Assembly (NCBI RefSeq): GCF_012569785.1
Contig: NZ_CP046202.1
Span: 256,599 to 320,598, forward strand
DNA from: Enterobacteriaceae endosymbiont of Donacia crassipes
GTDB taxonomy: Bacteria > Pseudomonadota > Gammaproteobacteria > Enterobacterales > Enterobacteriaceae
Length of the DNA: 64,000 bases
Reading direction: 5' to 3'
Shown: one piece after another, positions 19,403-29,166 of the stretch
How the letters are laid out: each line of letters starts with the position of its first letter
Numbering within the stretch: position 1 is the first letter of the stretch
Translations under genes and position numbers: made by a program
The notes under the pieces: generated by a model
Database searches by the model: none
The model's input: only the letters and a program-made list of their open reading frames with translations
What the model was told of the DNA's origin: nothing

Positions 19403-20004
19403 TTTAATATCTCTTCTATATGTTTAATAGCATTAACAGTTATAATTATTTTATGAGAATTAATTAAATCAATAGGATTTATATTAATTGAATTTGTAAT
19501 TTTAATATTATATAAATTCCGAGATGCTAAAAATAAATTTTGATTAATTAATGTTGTAATAATCATTATTTTTTTTGATAAATATTTTTTTAATTTTGTA
19601 ACTAAAATTTTAGTTTTTGGTTCTTTAATAATGAAATCTTTTACTAAAATAATTCTATTTTCTTGAATTAATTTTGAAAAAATACTTTTTAATGCATTAC
19701 GAAACATTTTTTTATTAATTTTTTTATTATAAATCTTATTTTTTGCAGCAAAAGTTACACCTCCAGAACGCCAAATAGGACTTTTTACAGATCCTGCTCT
19801 AGCTTTACCTGTGCCTTTTTGTTTCCATGGTTTTTTATTAGATCCTTTAACTTCTCCTTTTGTTTTTTGTGATTTAGTACCTTGTCTTCCAATTGTTCTA
19901 TAAGATTCTACAACTTGATGTATTAATGTTTTGTTATAATTCCTATTAAAAATAATATTTGAAACTATAACTGTATCTTTTGTATCTTCTGTTATAATTT
20001 CCAT
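19399..20004 (-). CDS. rplD: 50S ribosomal protein L4
   Basis: 201 residues as in E. coli. The tunnel-lining loop is well kept (RTIGRQGTKSQKTKGEV, then KPWKQKGTGKARAGS and SPIWRSGGVTFA). In E. coli L4 also represses its own S10 operon through the leader RNA. Ends in TGA overlapping rplW. Confidence 0.96.
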   Translation of the reverse strand: MEIITEDTKDTVIVSNIIFNRNYNKTLIHQVVESYRTIGRQGTKSQKTKGEVKGSNKKPWKQKGTGKARAGSVKSPIWRSGGVTFAAKNKIYNKKINKKMFRNALKSIFSKLIQENRIILVKDFIIKEPKTKILVTKLKKYLSKKIMIITTLINQNLFLASRNLYNIKITNSININPIDLINSHKIIITVNAIKHIEEILK

Positions 20005-20030
20005 TTTAATCCTGAAATTAATATATTTTA

Positions 20031-20675
20031 TTATTTAGTCAAATTCTTTATTGCTGGTTTTACAATTACATTACTACCTGTATAACCAGGTACAGCACCT
20101 TTTATAAGTAATAAATTTTTAATAAAATCTAATTTTATAATATGTAGATTTTGTATAGTAATTTTTTTATTACCTAGTTGCCCAGCCATTTTTTTTCCTT
20201 TAAATATTTTACCTGGAGTTTGATTTTGACCTATCGATCCAGGAACTCTATGTGAAAGAGAATTTCCATGACTAGAATCTTGTGTTTTAAAATTCCATCT
20301 TTTTACAGTACCTGAAAATCCTTTTCCTTTTGATATGCCAGTCACATCTACTTTAACTATTTGTTTAAAAATATCAATATTTATTTTTTGACCTACGTAA
20401 AATTTATTTATATTCGTATTTTGAATACGATATTCCCATAAAATAGAACCAGCTTCAGTTTTTGCTTTTAAAAAATGTCCTTTTTCAGGTTTATTAATAT
20501 GACTAGTTTTTTTAAAACCTGTAGTCATTTGAATAGCATTATATCCATCATTTAGAACAGTTTTAATTTGAGTTATACGTATTTTTTCAAACTGTATAAC
20601 AGTTATTGGAATAGATGTACCTTCTTTAGTAAAGATTCTAGTCATTCCCATTTTTTTACCCATTAATCCAATCAT
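20031..20675 (-). CDS. rplC: 50S ribosomal protein L3
   Basis: 214 residues (E. coli 209). Starts [19 protein letters not shown]; the extension reaching the peptidyl transferase centre is clear ([18 protein letters not shown], then [20 protein letters not shown]). The Gln in GQNQTPG is the residue methylated by PrmB in E. coli. Confidence 0.97.
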   Translation of the reverse strand: MIGLMGKKMGMTRIFTKEGTSIPITVIQFEKIRITQIKTVLNDGYNAIQMTTGFKKTSHINKPEKGHFLKAKTEAGSILWEYRIQNTNINKFYVGQKINIDIFKQIVKVDVTGISKGKGFSGTVKRWNFKTQDSSHGNSLSHRVPGSIGQNQTPGKIFKGKKMAGQLGNKKITIQNLHIIKLDFIKNLLLIKGAVPGYTGSNVIVKPAIKNLTK

Positions 20676-20715
20676 ATATTATATACTCCACTATTATAGT
20701 TTTAATAATATTTTA

Positions 20716-21090
<375 letters not shown>

Positions 21091-21125
21091 AACCTATTAT
21101 GATTTATTAAAAAAATAATTATATT

Positions 21126-21155
21126 ATTATGACTTATAAAGTATAAATAAAGCAA
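21126..21155 (-). promoter_or_regulatory. Candidate sigma70 promoter of the S10 operon
   Basis: Minus-strand TTGCTT (21150-21155), 18-bp spacer, CATAAT (21126-21131), about 100 nt upstream of rpsJ. Five of six -10 bases match consensus. In such AT-rich DNA chance matches are common, so confidence is limited. Confidence 0.4.
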
Positions 21156-21289
21156 TATTTTTCATTTATAAAACAAAAAAAACTATTTAAAATAAAATTT
21201 TATTTAAATATGATTTAAAATTTAATAATTATACAATATAATATTGTTTATAAAATTTATATACTTAATAAATAAAAAGAATTAATAAC

Positions 21290-21706
21290 ATGACATTATT
21301 AGCTTTTGATTATGGAACTAAAAATATAGGTGTTGCAGTAGGTCAAAGTTTTATACGTATAGCACATACATTAAAAGTAATTAAAAACAAAAGATCTGGA
21401 GCTATTAATTGGCTTAAATTTAGTAATTTATTTAATCAATGGAAACCAGAAAAAATTATAATTGGATTGCCATTACAAATGGATGGTAGTCAACAATATA
21501 CTACCATATTAGTTAAAAAATTTGCTTTTCATATAAAAAAAAAATTTAATATTAATAATATTGAATTCCACGATGAAAGATTAAGTACAGTTGAAGCTAA
21601 ATGTATTTTATTTTCTATAGGGGGTTGGAAAAAATTACAAAAAAGTGATATAAATTCTTTATCAGCATCAATTATTTTACAAAGTTGGTTTGAGAATAAT
21701 AAATAA
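21290..21706 (+). CDS. ruvX: RNase H-fold nuclease RuvX/YqgF
   Basis: 138 residues as in E. coli YqgF. The RNase H-like fold carries LAFDYGTKNIGVAVGQ with the catalytic Asp at residue 6, IIGLPLQMDGSQQ and HDERLSTVEA, ending ASIILQSW. E. coli YqgF acts in 16S rRNA 5' end processing and has been proposed as a Holliday-junction resolvase. It heads a plus-strand run with yggT and hemW, in the same order as the E. coli yqgF-yggT-hemW region after loss of intervening genes. Confidence 0.94.
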   Translation: MTLLAFDYGTKNIGVAVGQSFIRIAHTLKVIKNKRSGAINWLKFSNLFNQWKPEKIIIGLPLQMDGSQQYTTILVKKFAFHIKKKFNINNIEFHDERLSTVEAKCILFSIGGWKKLQKSDINSLSASIILQSWFENNK

Positions 21707-21765
21707 GAATTTTAATTAAATTAAATTTATTTATAAATATACTTTATGTATTTCGGAGTTTTTTT

Positions 21766-22326
21766 ATGGTTAAAATTATATGTTTATGTAAACATTTAAT
21801 AGAATTCATAATATTATTTTTTTTATTAAGATTATGGATTTATTATTCTATAAATAATTATTTTAATACTTTTATAAGATTTATTATAATATTTACAGAT
21901 ATATTTTTAAAATATATTAAAAAATTTTTGCCTATAAAAAATAATAATAAAATACTAACTATAATAATTATTTCTTTTTTTTTATTTTTTAAATATCCAA
22001 TATTAATATTAATACAACATGGAAATTTATTTAATTATAATATAATTATCTATATACTTATTAGTTTATTAACTTTACTTAAAGTTACTGGATCTTTATT
22101 ATTCTATATAATTACTATATATTTAATATTAAATTGTATTAATTTAAGATTTTTAAATCTTAACGAAATTTTAGAAATATTTATAAATCAAATTTATTTA
22201 TTCATAAAAATAATATGTCCTAATATTTATTATTTAAATGTTTTTTTATTTATTATAAATATAATTTTATATTTATTAAATAATTTATTAATGGATTTAT
22301 TTCCCCAATTTTGGTTTTTAATTTAA
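21766..22326 (+). CDS. yggT: YggT family integral membrane protein
   Basis: 186-residue membrane protein (E. coli 188) with two repeats of the YggT domain. The first repeat starts near FFLLRLWIYYSINNYF and ends in FLPIKNN; the second follows LLTLLKVTGSLLFYI. Four or more hydrophobic segments. The residue content is strongly drifted to Ile/Leu/Asn. GGAG lies 7 nt before the ATG. Function is poorly defined; osmotic tolerance and envelope roles have been suggested for relatives. Confidence 0.85.
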   Translation: MVKIICLCKHLIEFIILFFLLRLWIYYSINNYFNTFIRFIIIFTDIFLKYIKKFLPIKNNNKILTIIIISFFLFFKYPILILIQHGNLFNYNIIIYILISLLTLLKVTGSLLFYIITIYLILNCINLRFLNLNEILEIFINQIYLFIKIICPNIYYLNVFLFIINIILYLLNNLLMDLFPQFWFLI

Positions 22327-22330
22327 AAAT

Positions 22331-23479
22331 ATGATAAATTTTAATAAATATTATAGTTTATATATTCATATTCCTTGGTGTTTAAAAAAATGTCCTTATT
22401 GTGATTTTTTTTCTAAGATTTTAATAAAAAAAAATAAAAAAATACAATTTCAATATATTAATTGTTTATTATTAGATTTAGAAAAAACTTTATCTTTTTT
22501 TAAAAAAAAAATTTATATTCAAAGTATTTTTTTTGGTGGAGGAACACCTAGTTTAATACATGAAAAATATATATCTTTTCTTTTAAAAGAAATAAAAAAA
22601 AAAGTTTATATATCTAAATTAACTGAAATTACTATTGAAATAAATCCAAATTCTATTTCTGAAAATAAAATTATAAATTATATAGATAGTGGTATTAATC
22701 GTTTTTCTATTGGAGTTCAAAGTTTTAATAACAAAAATTTAAAAAATTTAGGTAGATTACATTCTTCAGAAGAAGCTATTAATGCTATTAATATTTTAAA
22801 AAAAAATAATATTTCTAATTTTAATATAGATATAATGTATGGCTTACCAGGACAATCATTGAATGATTCGTATCAAGATTTATGTAAAGCTATTTCTTTT
22901 AAACCTAACCATATTTCATGGTATCAACTTACTATTGAAAAAAATACTATTTTTGAAAAATATAAACCAAAAAATTTATTAAATGATGATGTTTTATGGA
23001 AAATATTTTTACAAGGTAAAAAATTTTTTTCTCGAAATAAATATTTTCAATATGAAATTTCATCTTTTGTAAAAAATTATAAATATAAATGTAAACATAA
23101 TTTAAATTATTGGTATTTTGGTAATTATTTAGGTATTGGCTGTAACGCACATAGTAAAATTACTTTATTTAATAATAAAATTATTAGAATTATTAAAAAT
23201 AATAATATTAAACAATATATAAATGGACATTTTATTACTTCTATACACACACTTTTATATAAAGATAAAATATTTGAATTTTTTTTAAATCGTTTTAGAT
23301 TATATAACAAAATTTACAAAAAAGAATTTGTTGAATTAACAGGTATAAAAATGACAGATATTATATCTTTAATTGATAAAGCATTAAAATTAGGTTATTT
23401 AAAAGAATATACCAATTTTTGGTATATAACAAACAAAGGTCATTTATATTTAAATGATTTATTAGAAATATTTATTTAA
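22331..23479 (+). CDS. hemW: Radical SAM heme chaperone HemW
   Basis: 382 residues (E. coli 378). The radical SAM cluster ligands are Cys17, Cys21 and Cys24 in YIHIPWCLKKCPYCDF, followed by FFGGGTPSL for SAM binding, and NRFSIGVQSF. HNLNYWYFGNYLGIGCNAHS matches the HemW-specific region. HemW inserts heme into respiratory enzymes and is often misannotated as coproporphyrinogen oxidase. Starts 4 bp after yggT. Its last 18 bp overlap trmB on the other strand. Confidence 0.93.
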   Translation: MINFNKYYSLYIHIPWCLKKCPYCDFFSKILIKKNKKIQFQYINCLLLDLEKTLSFFKKKIYIQSIFFGGGTPSLIHEKYISFLLKEIKKKVYISKLTEITIEINPNSISENKIINYIDSGINRFSIGVQSFNNKNLKNLGRLHSSEEAINAINILKKNNISNFNIDIMYGLPGQSLNDSYQDLCKAISFKPNHISWYQLTIEKNTIFEKYKPKNLLNDDVLWKIFLQGKKFFSRNKYFQYEISSFVKNYKYKCKHNLNYWYFGNYLGIGCNAHSKITLFNNKIIRIIKNNNIKQYINGHFITSIHTLLYKDKIFEFFLNRFRLYNKIYKKEFVELTGIKMTDIISLIDKALKLGYLKEYTNFWYITNKGHLYLNDLLEIFI

Positions 23480-24169
23480 ATAATTTAATTTTTTATATTC
23501 TATATAATAAATATTTTTTTTTTTTTCTATTGCTTTATTTAAAAAATTAGTATTTAATGATAATAAATTAAAATTTTCATATATATGTTTATAACAATTA
23601 GATTTTTTAAAAGAAAAATAACTTTTATTTAAATTTTCTATATTAGAAATAATACTTTTTTTATAATTATTACAATCAGTAATTACGTATAATATACCAT
23701 TATTGATTAATTTAGAATAAATTATTTTTATAAAATCTATTTTTAATAATCTTCTTTTTTGATGTTTAATTTTCGGCCATGGGTCAGGAAAATATAATTG
23801 AATTATTTTAATTGAATAATTTGGTATCATATTTTTTAATACAAAAAAAACATCATAATAAATTAATTTTAAATTTTTAATTTTATATTGAATAATTTTT
23901 TTTAAACATTTAACAATTCCTGGTAGATATACTTCTATACCAATAAAATTATATTGAATATTATTCATAACAATATTAATAATATTATCATCCATACCAA
24001 AACCAATATCGATTATTATTGGTAATTTATTATTAAATATTTTATTAAAATTTATTAATTTATTTTTATAATTAATATTAAAAAAATGAAAATATTCATC
24101 AAAAAATATTTGTTTAGATTTTTTTAATTTTCTAAAACGACAATTAAAACTTTTAATATAAAAATCCAT
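23462..24169 (-). CDS. trmB: tRNA (guanine-N7-)-methyltransferase
   Basis: Forms m7G46 in tRNA using SAM. 235 residues (E. coli 239). SAM-binding DIGFGMDDNI and FIGIEVYLPGI, the catalytic-loop IQLYFPDPWPKIKHQKRR and the downstream VITDCN Asp are retained. The C-terminal family motif TKFExRG is degraded to TNFLNKAIEKK, losing the usual Glu, so activity may be reduced. Convergent with hemW, overlapping by 18 bp. mutY, its divergent neighbour in E. coli, is gone. Confidence 0.9.
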   Translation of the reverse strand: MDFYIKSFNCRFRKLKKSKQIFFDEYFHFFNINYKNKLINFNKIFNNKLPIIIDIGFGMDDNIINIVMNNIQYNFIGIEVYLPGIVKCLKKIIQYKIKNLKLIYYDVFFVLKNMIPNYSIKIIQLYFPDPWPKIKHQKRRLLKIDFIKIIYSKLINNGILYVITDCNNYKKSIISNIENLNKSYFSFKKSNCYKHIYENFNLLSLNTNFLNKAIEKKKNIYYIEYKKLNYLNKYF

Positions 24170-24242
24170 ATAATTTATATAGGTATTAGTTATTAATTAA
24201 TTTATTATTATATAATAACATTAAAAATGTAAAGAAAAATTT

Positions 24243-24482
24243 ATGACAAAAAAAATATTTTGTATTTATTTTAAAAACAAATTAGAACAATTAAATAAAA
24301 AAGTATATCCAGGTAATATAGGAGATATTATATATTATAATATTTCAAAACATGCTTGGAAAAAATGGATAATACATCAAACTAAAATTATTAATGAAAA
24401 AAAATTAAATATGACAAATAAAAAACATTTTTCTTTTTTAAAAAAAGAAATGATTAATTTTCTATTTTTAAATAAATCTTAG
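24243..24482 (+). CDS. yggX: Fe(II)-trafficking protein YggX, C-terminally short
   Basis: 79 residues against 91 in E. coli. Starts MTKKIFCIYF with the conserved Cys7, then YPGNIGDIIYYNISKHAWKK and INEKKLNMTNKKHF, ending MINFLFLNKS. The last 12 or so family residues are absent; the tRNA-Ala gene begins 14 bp beyond the stop on the other strand, suggesting that a rearrangement breakpoint removed the tail. YggX protects iron-sulfur clusters from oxidation. Identity is clear from the conserved core. Confidence 0.88.
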   Translation: MTKKIFCIYFKNKLEQLNKKVYPGNIGDIIYYNISKHAWKKWIIHQTKIINEKKLNMTNKKHFSFLKKEMINFLFLNKS

Positions 24483-24496
24483 TTTTGTATATTTTA

Positions 24497-24569
24497 TGGA
24501 GCTAAGCGGGATCGAACCGCTGACCCTCTGCGTGCAAAGCAGATGCTCTACCATCTGAGCTATAGCCCC
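24497..24569 (-). tRNA. tRNA-Ala (anticodon TGC)
   Basis: 73-nt cloverleaf: acceptor GGGGCTA/TAGCTCC, D arm GCTC/GAGC, anticodon stem TCTGC/GCAGA with loop TTTGCAC, T arm AGCGG/CCGCT with TTCGATC. Discriminator A; the 3' CCA is not encoded. Follows tRNA-Ile by 16 bp. Confidence 0.97.
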
Positions 24570-24585
24570 TATAATTTTATTATAA

Positions 24586-24659
24586 TAGGCTTGAGTGGAT
24601 TTGAACCACTGACCTCACCCTTATCAGGGGTGTGCTCTAACCGTCTGAGCTACAAGCCT
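24586..24659 (-). tRNA. tRNA-Ile (anticodon GAT)
   Basis: 74-nt cloverleaf nearly identical to E. coli ileT: acceptor AGGCTTG/CAAGCCT, anticodon loop CTGATAA, T arm AGTGG/CCACT. CCA is not encoded. Ile then Ala, in that transcription order, is the arrangement of an rRNA 16S-23S spacer, but no rRNA is present nearby. Confidence 0.97.
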
Positions 24660-24800
24660 GTATATAAATTATATTAAATATATTTTAATTAATTCATATT
24701 TATAAATAAAAGTCAATTAAAATATATTTTTTCTTTAAAAGATTAATATTAATTTTTAAAAATTAAATAGAAATTTTATTTCAGGAGTTAATAATTAAAA

Positions 24801-26141
24801 ATGTTTTTTTATCAAAATTATATATTTTTTTTAATATTATTTTTATTTATAATAATATTTTTTTTATATAAAAAAAATCAAAAAAAAAAAAAAAAATATT
24901 TAGGCAAAATCATAAAAAAAAATAAAAAATTAGAATTTGAATTAATAAAAAAAATTGAACAAATAGAATTTTTACAAAAATTAAAAATTGAAAATAAAAA
25001 CTTAAATAAAATAATTTTAAATAAATTAGAAATAATTTTAAATTTAAAAATTAAAATTAAAGAATTAGAAGTTAAGTTAGATGATAATATCATTTTTTTT
25101 CAAAAAAAAGAAAAAATAATTATTAAAAATAATAATTATTTAAATATAGAATTTAAAAATTTAGCTAATGAAATTTTAGAAAAAAGTGAAAATAGAATTA
25201 ATCAATATAATAATCAAAGTTTAAAAAATATTATTTATCCTTTAAATCAAAAATTAGAATCATTACAAAATCAGTTACAAAAAAATTTACATCAAGAATC
25301 TTTAGAAAGAAATATATTAACTTATGAAATCAAAAATTTACAAAAATTAAACATAAATATTTCAAATGAAGCTATTAATTTAACAAATGCCTTAAAAGGA
25401 AATAATAAAATTCAAGGAATTTGGGGGGAATTAGTATTAAAGAAAATTTTAGAATCTTCTGGATTAAGAAATGGATATGAATATGAAGTACAAAAAAAAA
25501 TTAAATTAAACAATACAGAAAAAATACAACCAGATGTAATAATTAATCTACCTTATAATAAAAAAATTATTATAGATTCTAAAATGACTTTAATAGCATA
25601 TGAACGTTATTTCAATACCAATAATAAAATAAAACAAAAAAAAGCATTAAGTGATCATATCATAGCTATTCGTAATCATTTAAAATTATTAAGTAATAAA
25701 CAATATCAATATTTATCTAATTTAAAAACCTTAGATTATATTATAATGTTTATTCCTATTGAATCTGCATTATCACTAGCTATAAATTATAAACCATCTT
25801 TATTATATGAAGCTTTAAAATTAAATATTATGTTAGTTAGCCCTACTACTTTAATGATTTCTTTAAGAACTATAGAAAATTTATGGCGTTTAGAAAAACA
25901 AAATAAAAATTCTTTATTAATTGTTGACAAAGCAACAAAATTATATAATAAAATTAGATTATTTGTAGATGATATGTATGTTTTAGAAAAAAATTTAGAT
26001 AAATTACAAATAAGTTATAATTCAGCTATTAAAAAATTATTTATAGGTAAGGGAAATATAATATCTCAAATTAAAAATTTCAAAAATTTAGGTATTGAAG
26101 TAGTAAATAAAATTAATAATAATTTTAAAAATGAAAATTAA
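24801..26141 (+). CDS. rmuC: DNA recombination protein RmuC homologue
   Basis: 446 residues. N-terminal membrane anchor (about residues 6-23), then a long Lys/Glu/Asn-rich coiled-coil region to about residue 195, then the conserved RmuC domain: KIQGIWGELVLKKILESSGL, KIQPDVIINLP and IIIDSKMTL, DYIIMFIPIESAL, MLVSPTTLMISLRTIENLW. RmuC limits recombination at inverted repeats and carries a nuclease-like fold. CAGGAG lies upstream of the ATG. The coding sequence includes a 17-A run at 24880-24896. The N-terminal half is much less conserved than the core. Confidence 0.9.
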   Translation: MFFYQNYIFFLILFLFIIIFFLYKKNQKKKKKYLGKIIKKNKKLEFELIKKIEQIEFLQKLKIENKNLNKIILNKLEIILNLKIKIKELEVKLDDNIIFFQKKEKIIIKNNNYLNIEFKNLANEILEKSENRINQYNNQSLKNIIYPLNQKLESLQNQLQKNLHQESLERNILTYEIKNLQKLNINISNEAINLTNALKGNNKIQGIWGELVLKKILESSGLRNGYEYEVQKKIKLNNTEKIQPDVIINLPYNKKIIIDSKMTLIAYERYFNTNNKIKQKKALSDHIIAIRNHLKLLSNKQYQYLSNLKTLDYIIMFIPIESALSLAINYKPSLLYEALKLNIMLVSPTTLMISLRTIENLWRLEKQNKNSLLIVDKATKLYNKIRLFVDDMYVLEKNLDKLQISYNSAIKKLFIGKGNIISQIKNFKNLGIEVVNKINNNFKNEN

Positions 26142-26431
26142 AATAATTTTTTATAAAATTACATAATTTATTTAAAATAAATATTAATTTAATTAATAAA
26201 TAATTTAAAAATAAAAACAAATTTTCGTTGTTATTTAATTTTTTGTAAAAAATTTTTATTTTCAAAAAAAAATTATAAAATATTAAATATTCATATAAAA
26301 ATAAATAAATTAAATATTTTATATTTAAATAAAAATAATTGAAATTCTAATCTTTATAAATTAAAATATATTAAATAAATATTTTAATATTTAAAATAAT
26401 TTTTATAAAAATAAGTAAAGAGAAAATAATA

Positions 26432-27832
26432 ATGTGTTTAATTTCTAGTATATCAAACTTAATAACTGGAAAAATTAAGGTTAACAATATAATATCTATA
26501 GGAGGATGGGTTCGCAACAGAAGACATTCTAAATTAGGTATTTCTTTTATTAATTTATATGATGGGTCATGTGTAAATGATATACAAATTATTGCTAAAA
26601 ATACATTAAATAATTATAAAAATGAAATTTTATTTATTACTAGTGGATGTTCTTTAAGTGTTACAGGACAATTAAAAATTTCACTTAAAAATATACAAAA
26701 TTATGAAATATATGCTACAAAAATAGAAATTTTAGGTTGGGTTAAAAATCCAGGAAAGTATCCTATTTCTCCTAAAAAACATAGTTTAAAATATTTAAGA
26801 GAAGTATCTCATTTGCGCTCTAGAACAACAATAATTAGTTGTATAACAAGAATTAGACATAATATAGCATTATTTATACATAATTTTTTACATAAAAAAA
26901 ATTTTTTTTGGATTAGTACTCCATTAATTACAACTTTAGATACTGAAGGATCAGGTAAAATGTTTAGAGTTTCTATTTTAGATTTAAAAAATTTTAAATA
27001 CAAAAAAAATATAAATGTTTTTAAAAAAGATTTTTTTGGTAAAGAATCTTTTTTAACTGTTTCTGGACAATTAAATTTAGAAGCTTATGCTTGCTCTATG
27101 TCTAAAGTTTATACATTTGGACCCACTTTTAGAGCTGAAAATTCAAATACTAAACGTCATTTAGCTGAATTTTGGATGTTAGAACTAGAAATAGCATTTA
27201 CTAGTTTAAAATCTCTTATGAAGTTTGCAGAAAAAATGTTAAAAAAAATTTTTGAATATTTTCTTAATTCTCATGAAAATGAAATTATTTTATTGTCTTC
27301 TAAAATAGAAAAAAGTTTATTTAATAAAATTGAAAAAATTTTATTAAATAAATTTGATATAATCGAATATACTGAAGCTATCGCAATTTTAAAAAATTGT
27401 AAAGAAAAATTTTCTCATTTTATAAAATGGGGTGATGATCTCTCTTTAGAACATGAAAAATATTTAACTAATAAATATTTTAATAATTCAGTAATAATAT
27501 TTAATTATCCTAAAAATATTAAAGCATTTTATATGTATTTAAATAATGATAATAAAACAGTAGCATCTATGGATATATTATTACCTGACATAGGTGAAGT
27601 TATAGGGGGGTCTCAAAGAGAAAGTAGAATACATTTTTTAGATAAAAGATTAAAAGAATTAAAATTAAATAAAGATTATTATTGGTGGTATCGTGATTTG
27701 AGAAAATATGGCACAGTACCTCATTCTGGATTTGGTTTAGGTTTTGAAAGATTATTATCTTATATGACTGGTTTACATAATATAAAAGATGTTATTCCAT
27801 TTCCAAGAACTCCATATAATGCAAAATTTTAA
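26432..27832 (+). CDS. asnS: Asparaginyl-tRNA synthetase
   Basis: Class IIb synthetase, 466 residues, the same as E. coli. N-terminal OB-fold anticodon-binding domain (ISIGGWVRNRRHSK near residues 23-36), motif 2 FGPTFRAENSNTKRHLAEFW, and motif 3 GFGLGFERLLSYMTGL. The ATG at 26432 gives the E. coli length. It precedes ompF, as in E. coli. The 290-bp region before it holds no gene or hairpin that I can identify. Confidence 0.97.
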   Translation: MCLISSISNLITGKIKVNNIISIGGWVRNRRHSKLGISFINLYDGSCVNDIQIIAKNTLNNYKNEILFITSGCSLSVTGQLKISLKNIQNYEIYATKIEILGWVKNPGKYPISPKKHSLKYLREVSHLRSRTTIISCITRIRHNIALFIHNFLHKKNFFWISTPLITTLDTEGSGKMFRVSILDLKNFKYKKNINVFKKDFFGKESFLTVSGQLNLEAYACSMSKVYTFGPTFRAENSNTKRHLAEFWMLELEIAFTSLKSLMKFAEKMLKKIFEYFLNSHENEIILLSSKIEKSLFNKIEKILLNKFDIIEYTEAIAILKNCKEKFSHFIKWGDDLSLEHEKYLTNKYFNNSVIIFNYPKNIKAFYMYLNNDNKTVASMDILLPDIGEVIGGSQRESRIHFLDKRLKELKLNKDYYWWYRDLRKYGTVPHSGFGLGFERLLSYMTGLHNIKDVIPFPRTPYNAKF

Positions 27833-27923
27833 AATTTTTAATAAAATATAAGATAATTTTTTATAAATTTTATTACTAACTGAATTTAAAATAAATGATT
27901 ATTATTAATAAGGATAAAAAATT

Positions 27924-29141
27924 ATGAGATGTAATATATTTAAAATTTTAATACCTTTATTATTTTCAATTAGTATTGTTCATGCTAACGAAATTTATAA
28001 TAAAAATGGACAAAAAATGGATTTATATGGATCTTTAGAAATTACTAAAACTTATGCTAATAACAATGCAAATATTTTAAAAAAATATCAAAATACTATA
28101 TCAAATGTTATTTTAGGATTCAAAGGAATAACAAATATATTTAATAATATTTACGGTTATACTCAATTTGAGTATAGTTTACCAATAAATCAAAAAGAAA
28201 TAGATAATAATGTTTTTCCATCAATACGATTAGGATTAATTGGTTTAAGTTTTAATAATGGTAATAATTCTATAGATTTTGGAAGAAATTATGGAATATT
28301 ATATGATGCAACCTCTTATGCAAAAAAAAGTTTATTTTTTACAGATGATTTTATGTACAATAATAATGATAAATTTATGTTTGGAAGAACAAATAATCTT
28401 ATAACATATAGAAATAAAAATTTTTTTAATTTAATTAAAGGATTAGATTTTACTTTACAATATAAAGGATTATCTTTTTTCAAAGAAAATAATGATTATA
28501 ATGATGATAAAAACTTAGAAAAAAATCTTTTCATAGATAAAGAAAAAAATAGACAAGGATGGGGAACTTCTATTAAATATAAATTAGGTGATTCTGGAAT
28601 AAGTTTTATAGGTGCATATTTTAATGCTTTAAAAATAAACAATAAAAGTAATATAATTAATAAAATTATTTTTGTAAAAGAAAAAAATATTAATCATGAA
28701 CAAGAAAATGATAAAAAAAGTAATGCAATAAAAGCTTTTTCTATTGGAGTTAAATATGAAAAAAATAATATTTATCTAGCTGCTGTATTTAGTGAAGCAC
28801 AGAATTCATTAATATATTTAGCTGATTATGAATATTTATTTGCTAATAAAATTAGAAATTTAGAAGTTATTGGTCAGTATAAATTTAGTAATGAATTAAA
28901 AACTATCGTTTCTTATGTCCAATCAGAAGGAAATAACATACCTATGGGAAGACATTTTGATGGAGGAAATGTAAATTTTGTTAAATATGTATCTATTGAT
29001 ACAATATATAAATTTAGTAAAAATTTATCTGCTTATATAAGTTATCGTATTAATTTATTAAGTAAAAATAATAGATATATAAATACAAATCATATTTTTC
29101 ATCATAATTTATTTGGAATTGGTTTAATTTATAAATTTTAA
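27924..29141 (+). CDS. ompF: OmpF/OmpC-family outer membrane porin
   Basis: 405 residues with a signal peptide (MRCNIFKILIPLLFSISIVHA, cleavage before NEIYNKNGQ, matching mature OmpF AEIYNKDGNK). Trimeric porin features: DLYGSLEI, FDFGRNYG equivalent SIDFGRNYGILYDA, FGRTNNLITYRN, and a C-terminal Phe (GIGLIYKF) needed for Bam assembly. The L3 constriction motif PEFGGD is replaced by LFFTDD, and external loops are enlarged with Asn/Lys stretches. Adjacent to asnS as in E. coli. SD AAGGAT precedes the ATG. Confidence 0.93.
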   Translation: MRCNIFKILIPLLFSISIVHANEIYNKNGQKMDLYGSLEITKTYANNNANILKKYQNTISNVILGFKGITNIFNNIYGYTQFEYSLPINQKEIDNNVFPSIRLGLIGLSFNNGNNSIDFGRNYGILYDATSYAKKSLFFTDDFMYNNNDKFMFGRTNNLITYRNKNFFNLIKGLDFTLQYKGLSFFKENNDYNDDKNLEKNLFIDKEKNRQGWGTSIKYKLGDSGISFIGAYFNALKINNKSNIINKIIFVKEKNINHEQENDKKSNAIKAFSIGVKYEKNNIYLAAVFSEAQNSLIYLADYEYLFANKIRNLEVIGQYKFSNELKTIVSYVQSEGNNIPMGRHFDGGNVNFVKYVSIDTIYKFSKNLSAYISYRINLLSKNNRYINTNHIFHHNLFGIGLIYKF

Positions 29142-29166
29142 TTAAAATATTTTTATTTATAATAAT

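Noticed and set aside
26142-26431. 290-bp spacer before asnS as a possible ncRNA or gene relic.
   Set aside because: No ORF, no stable G/C stem and no recognisable RNA motif; treated as plain A/T spacer.
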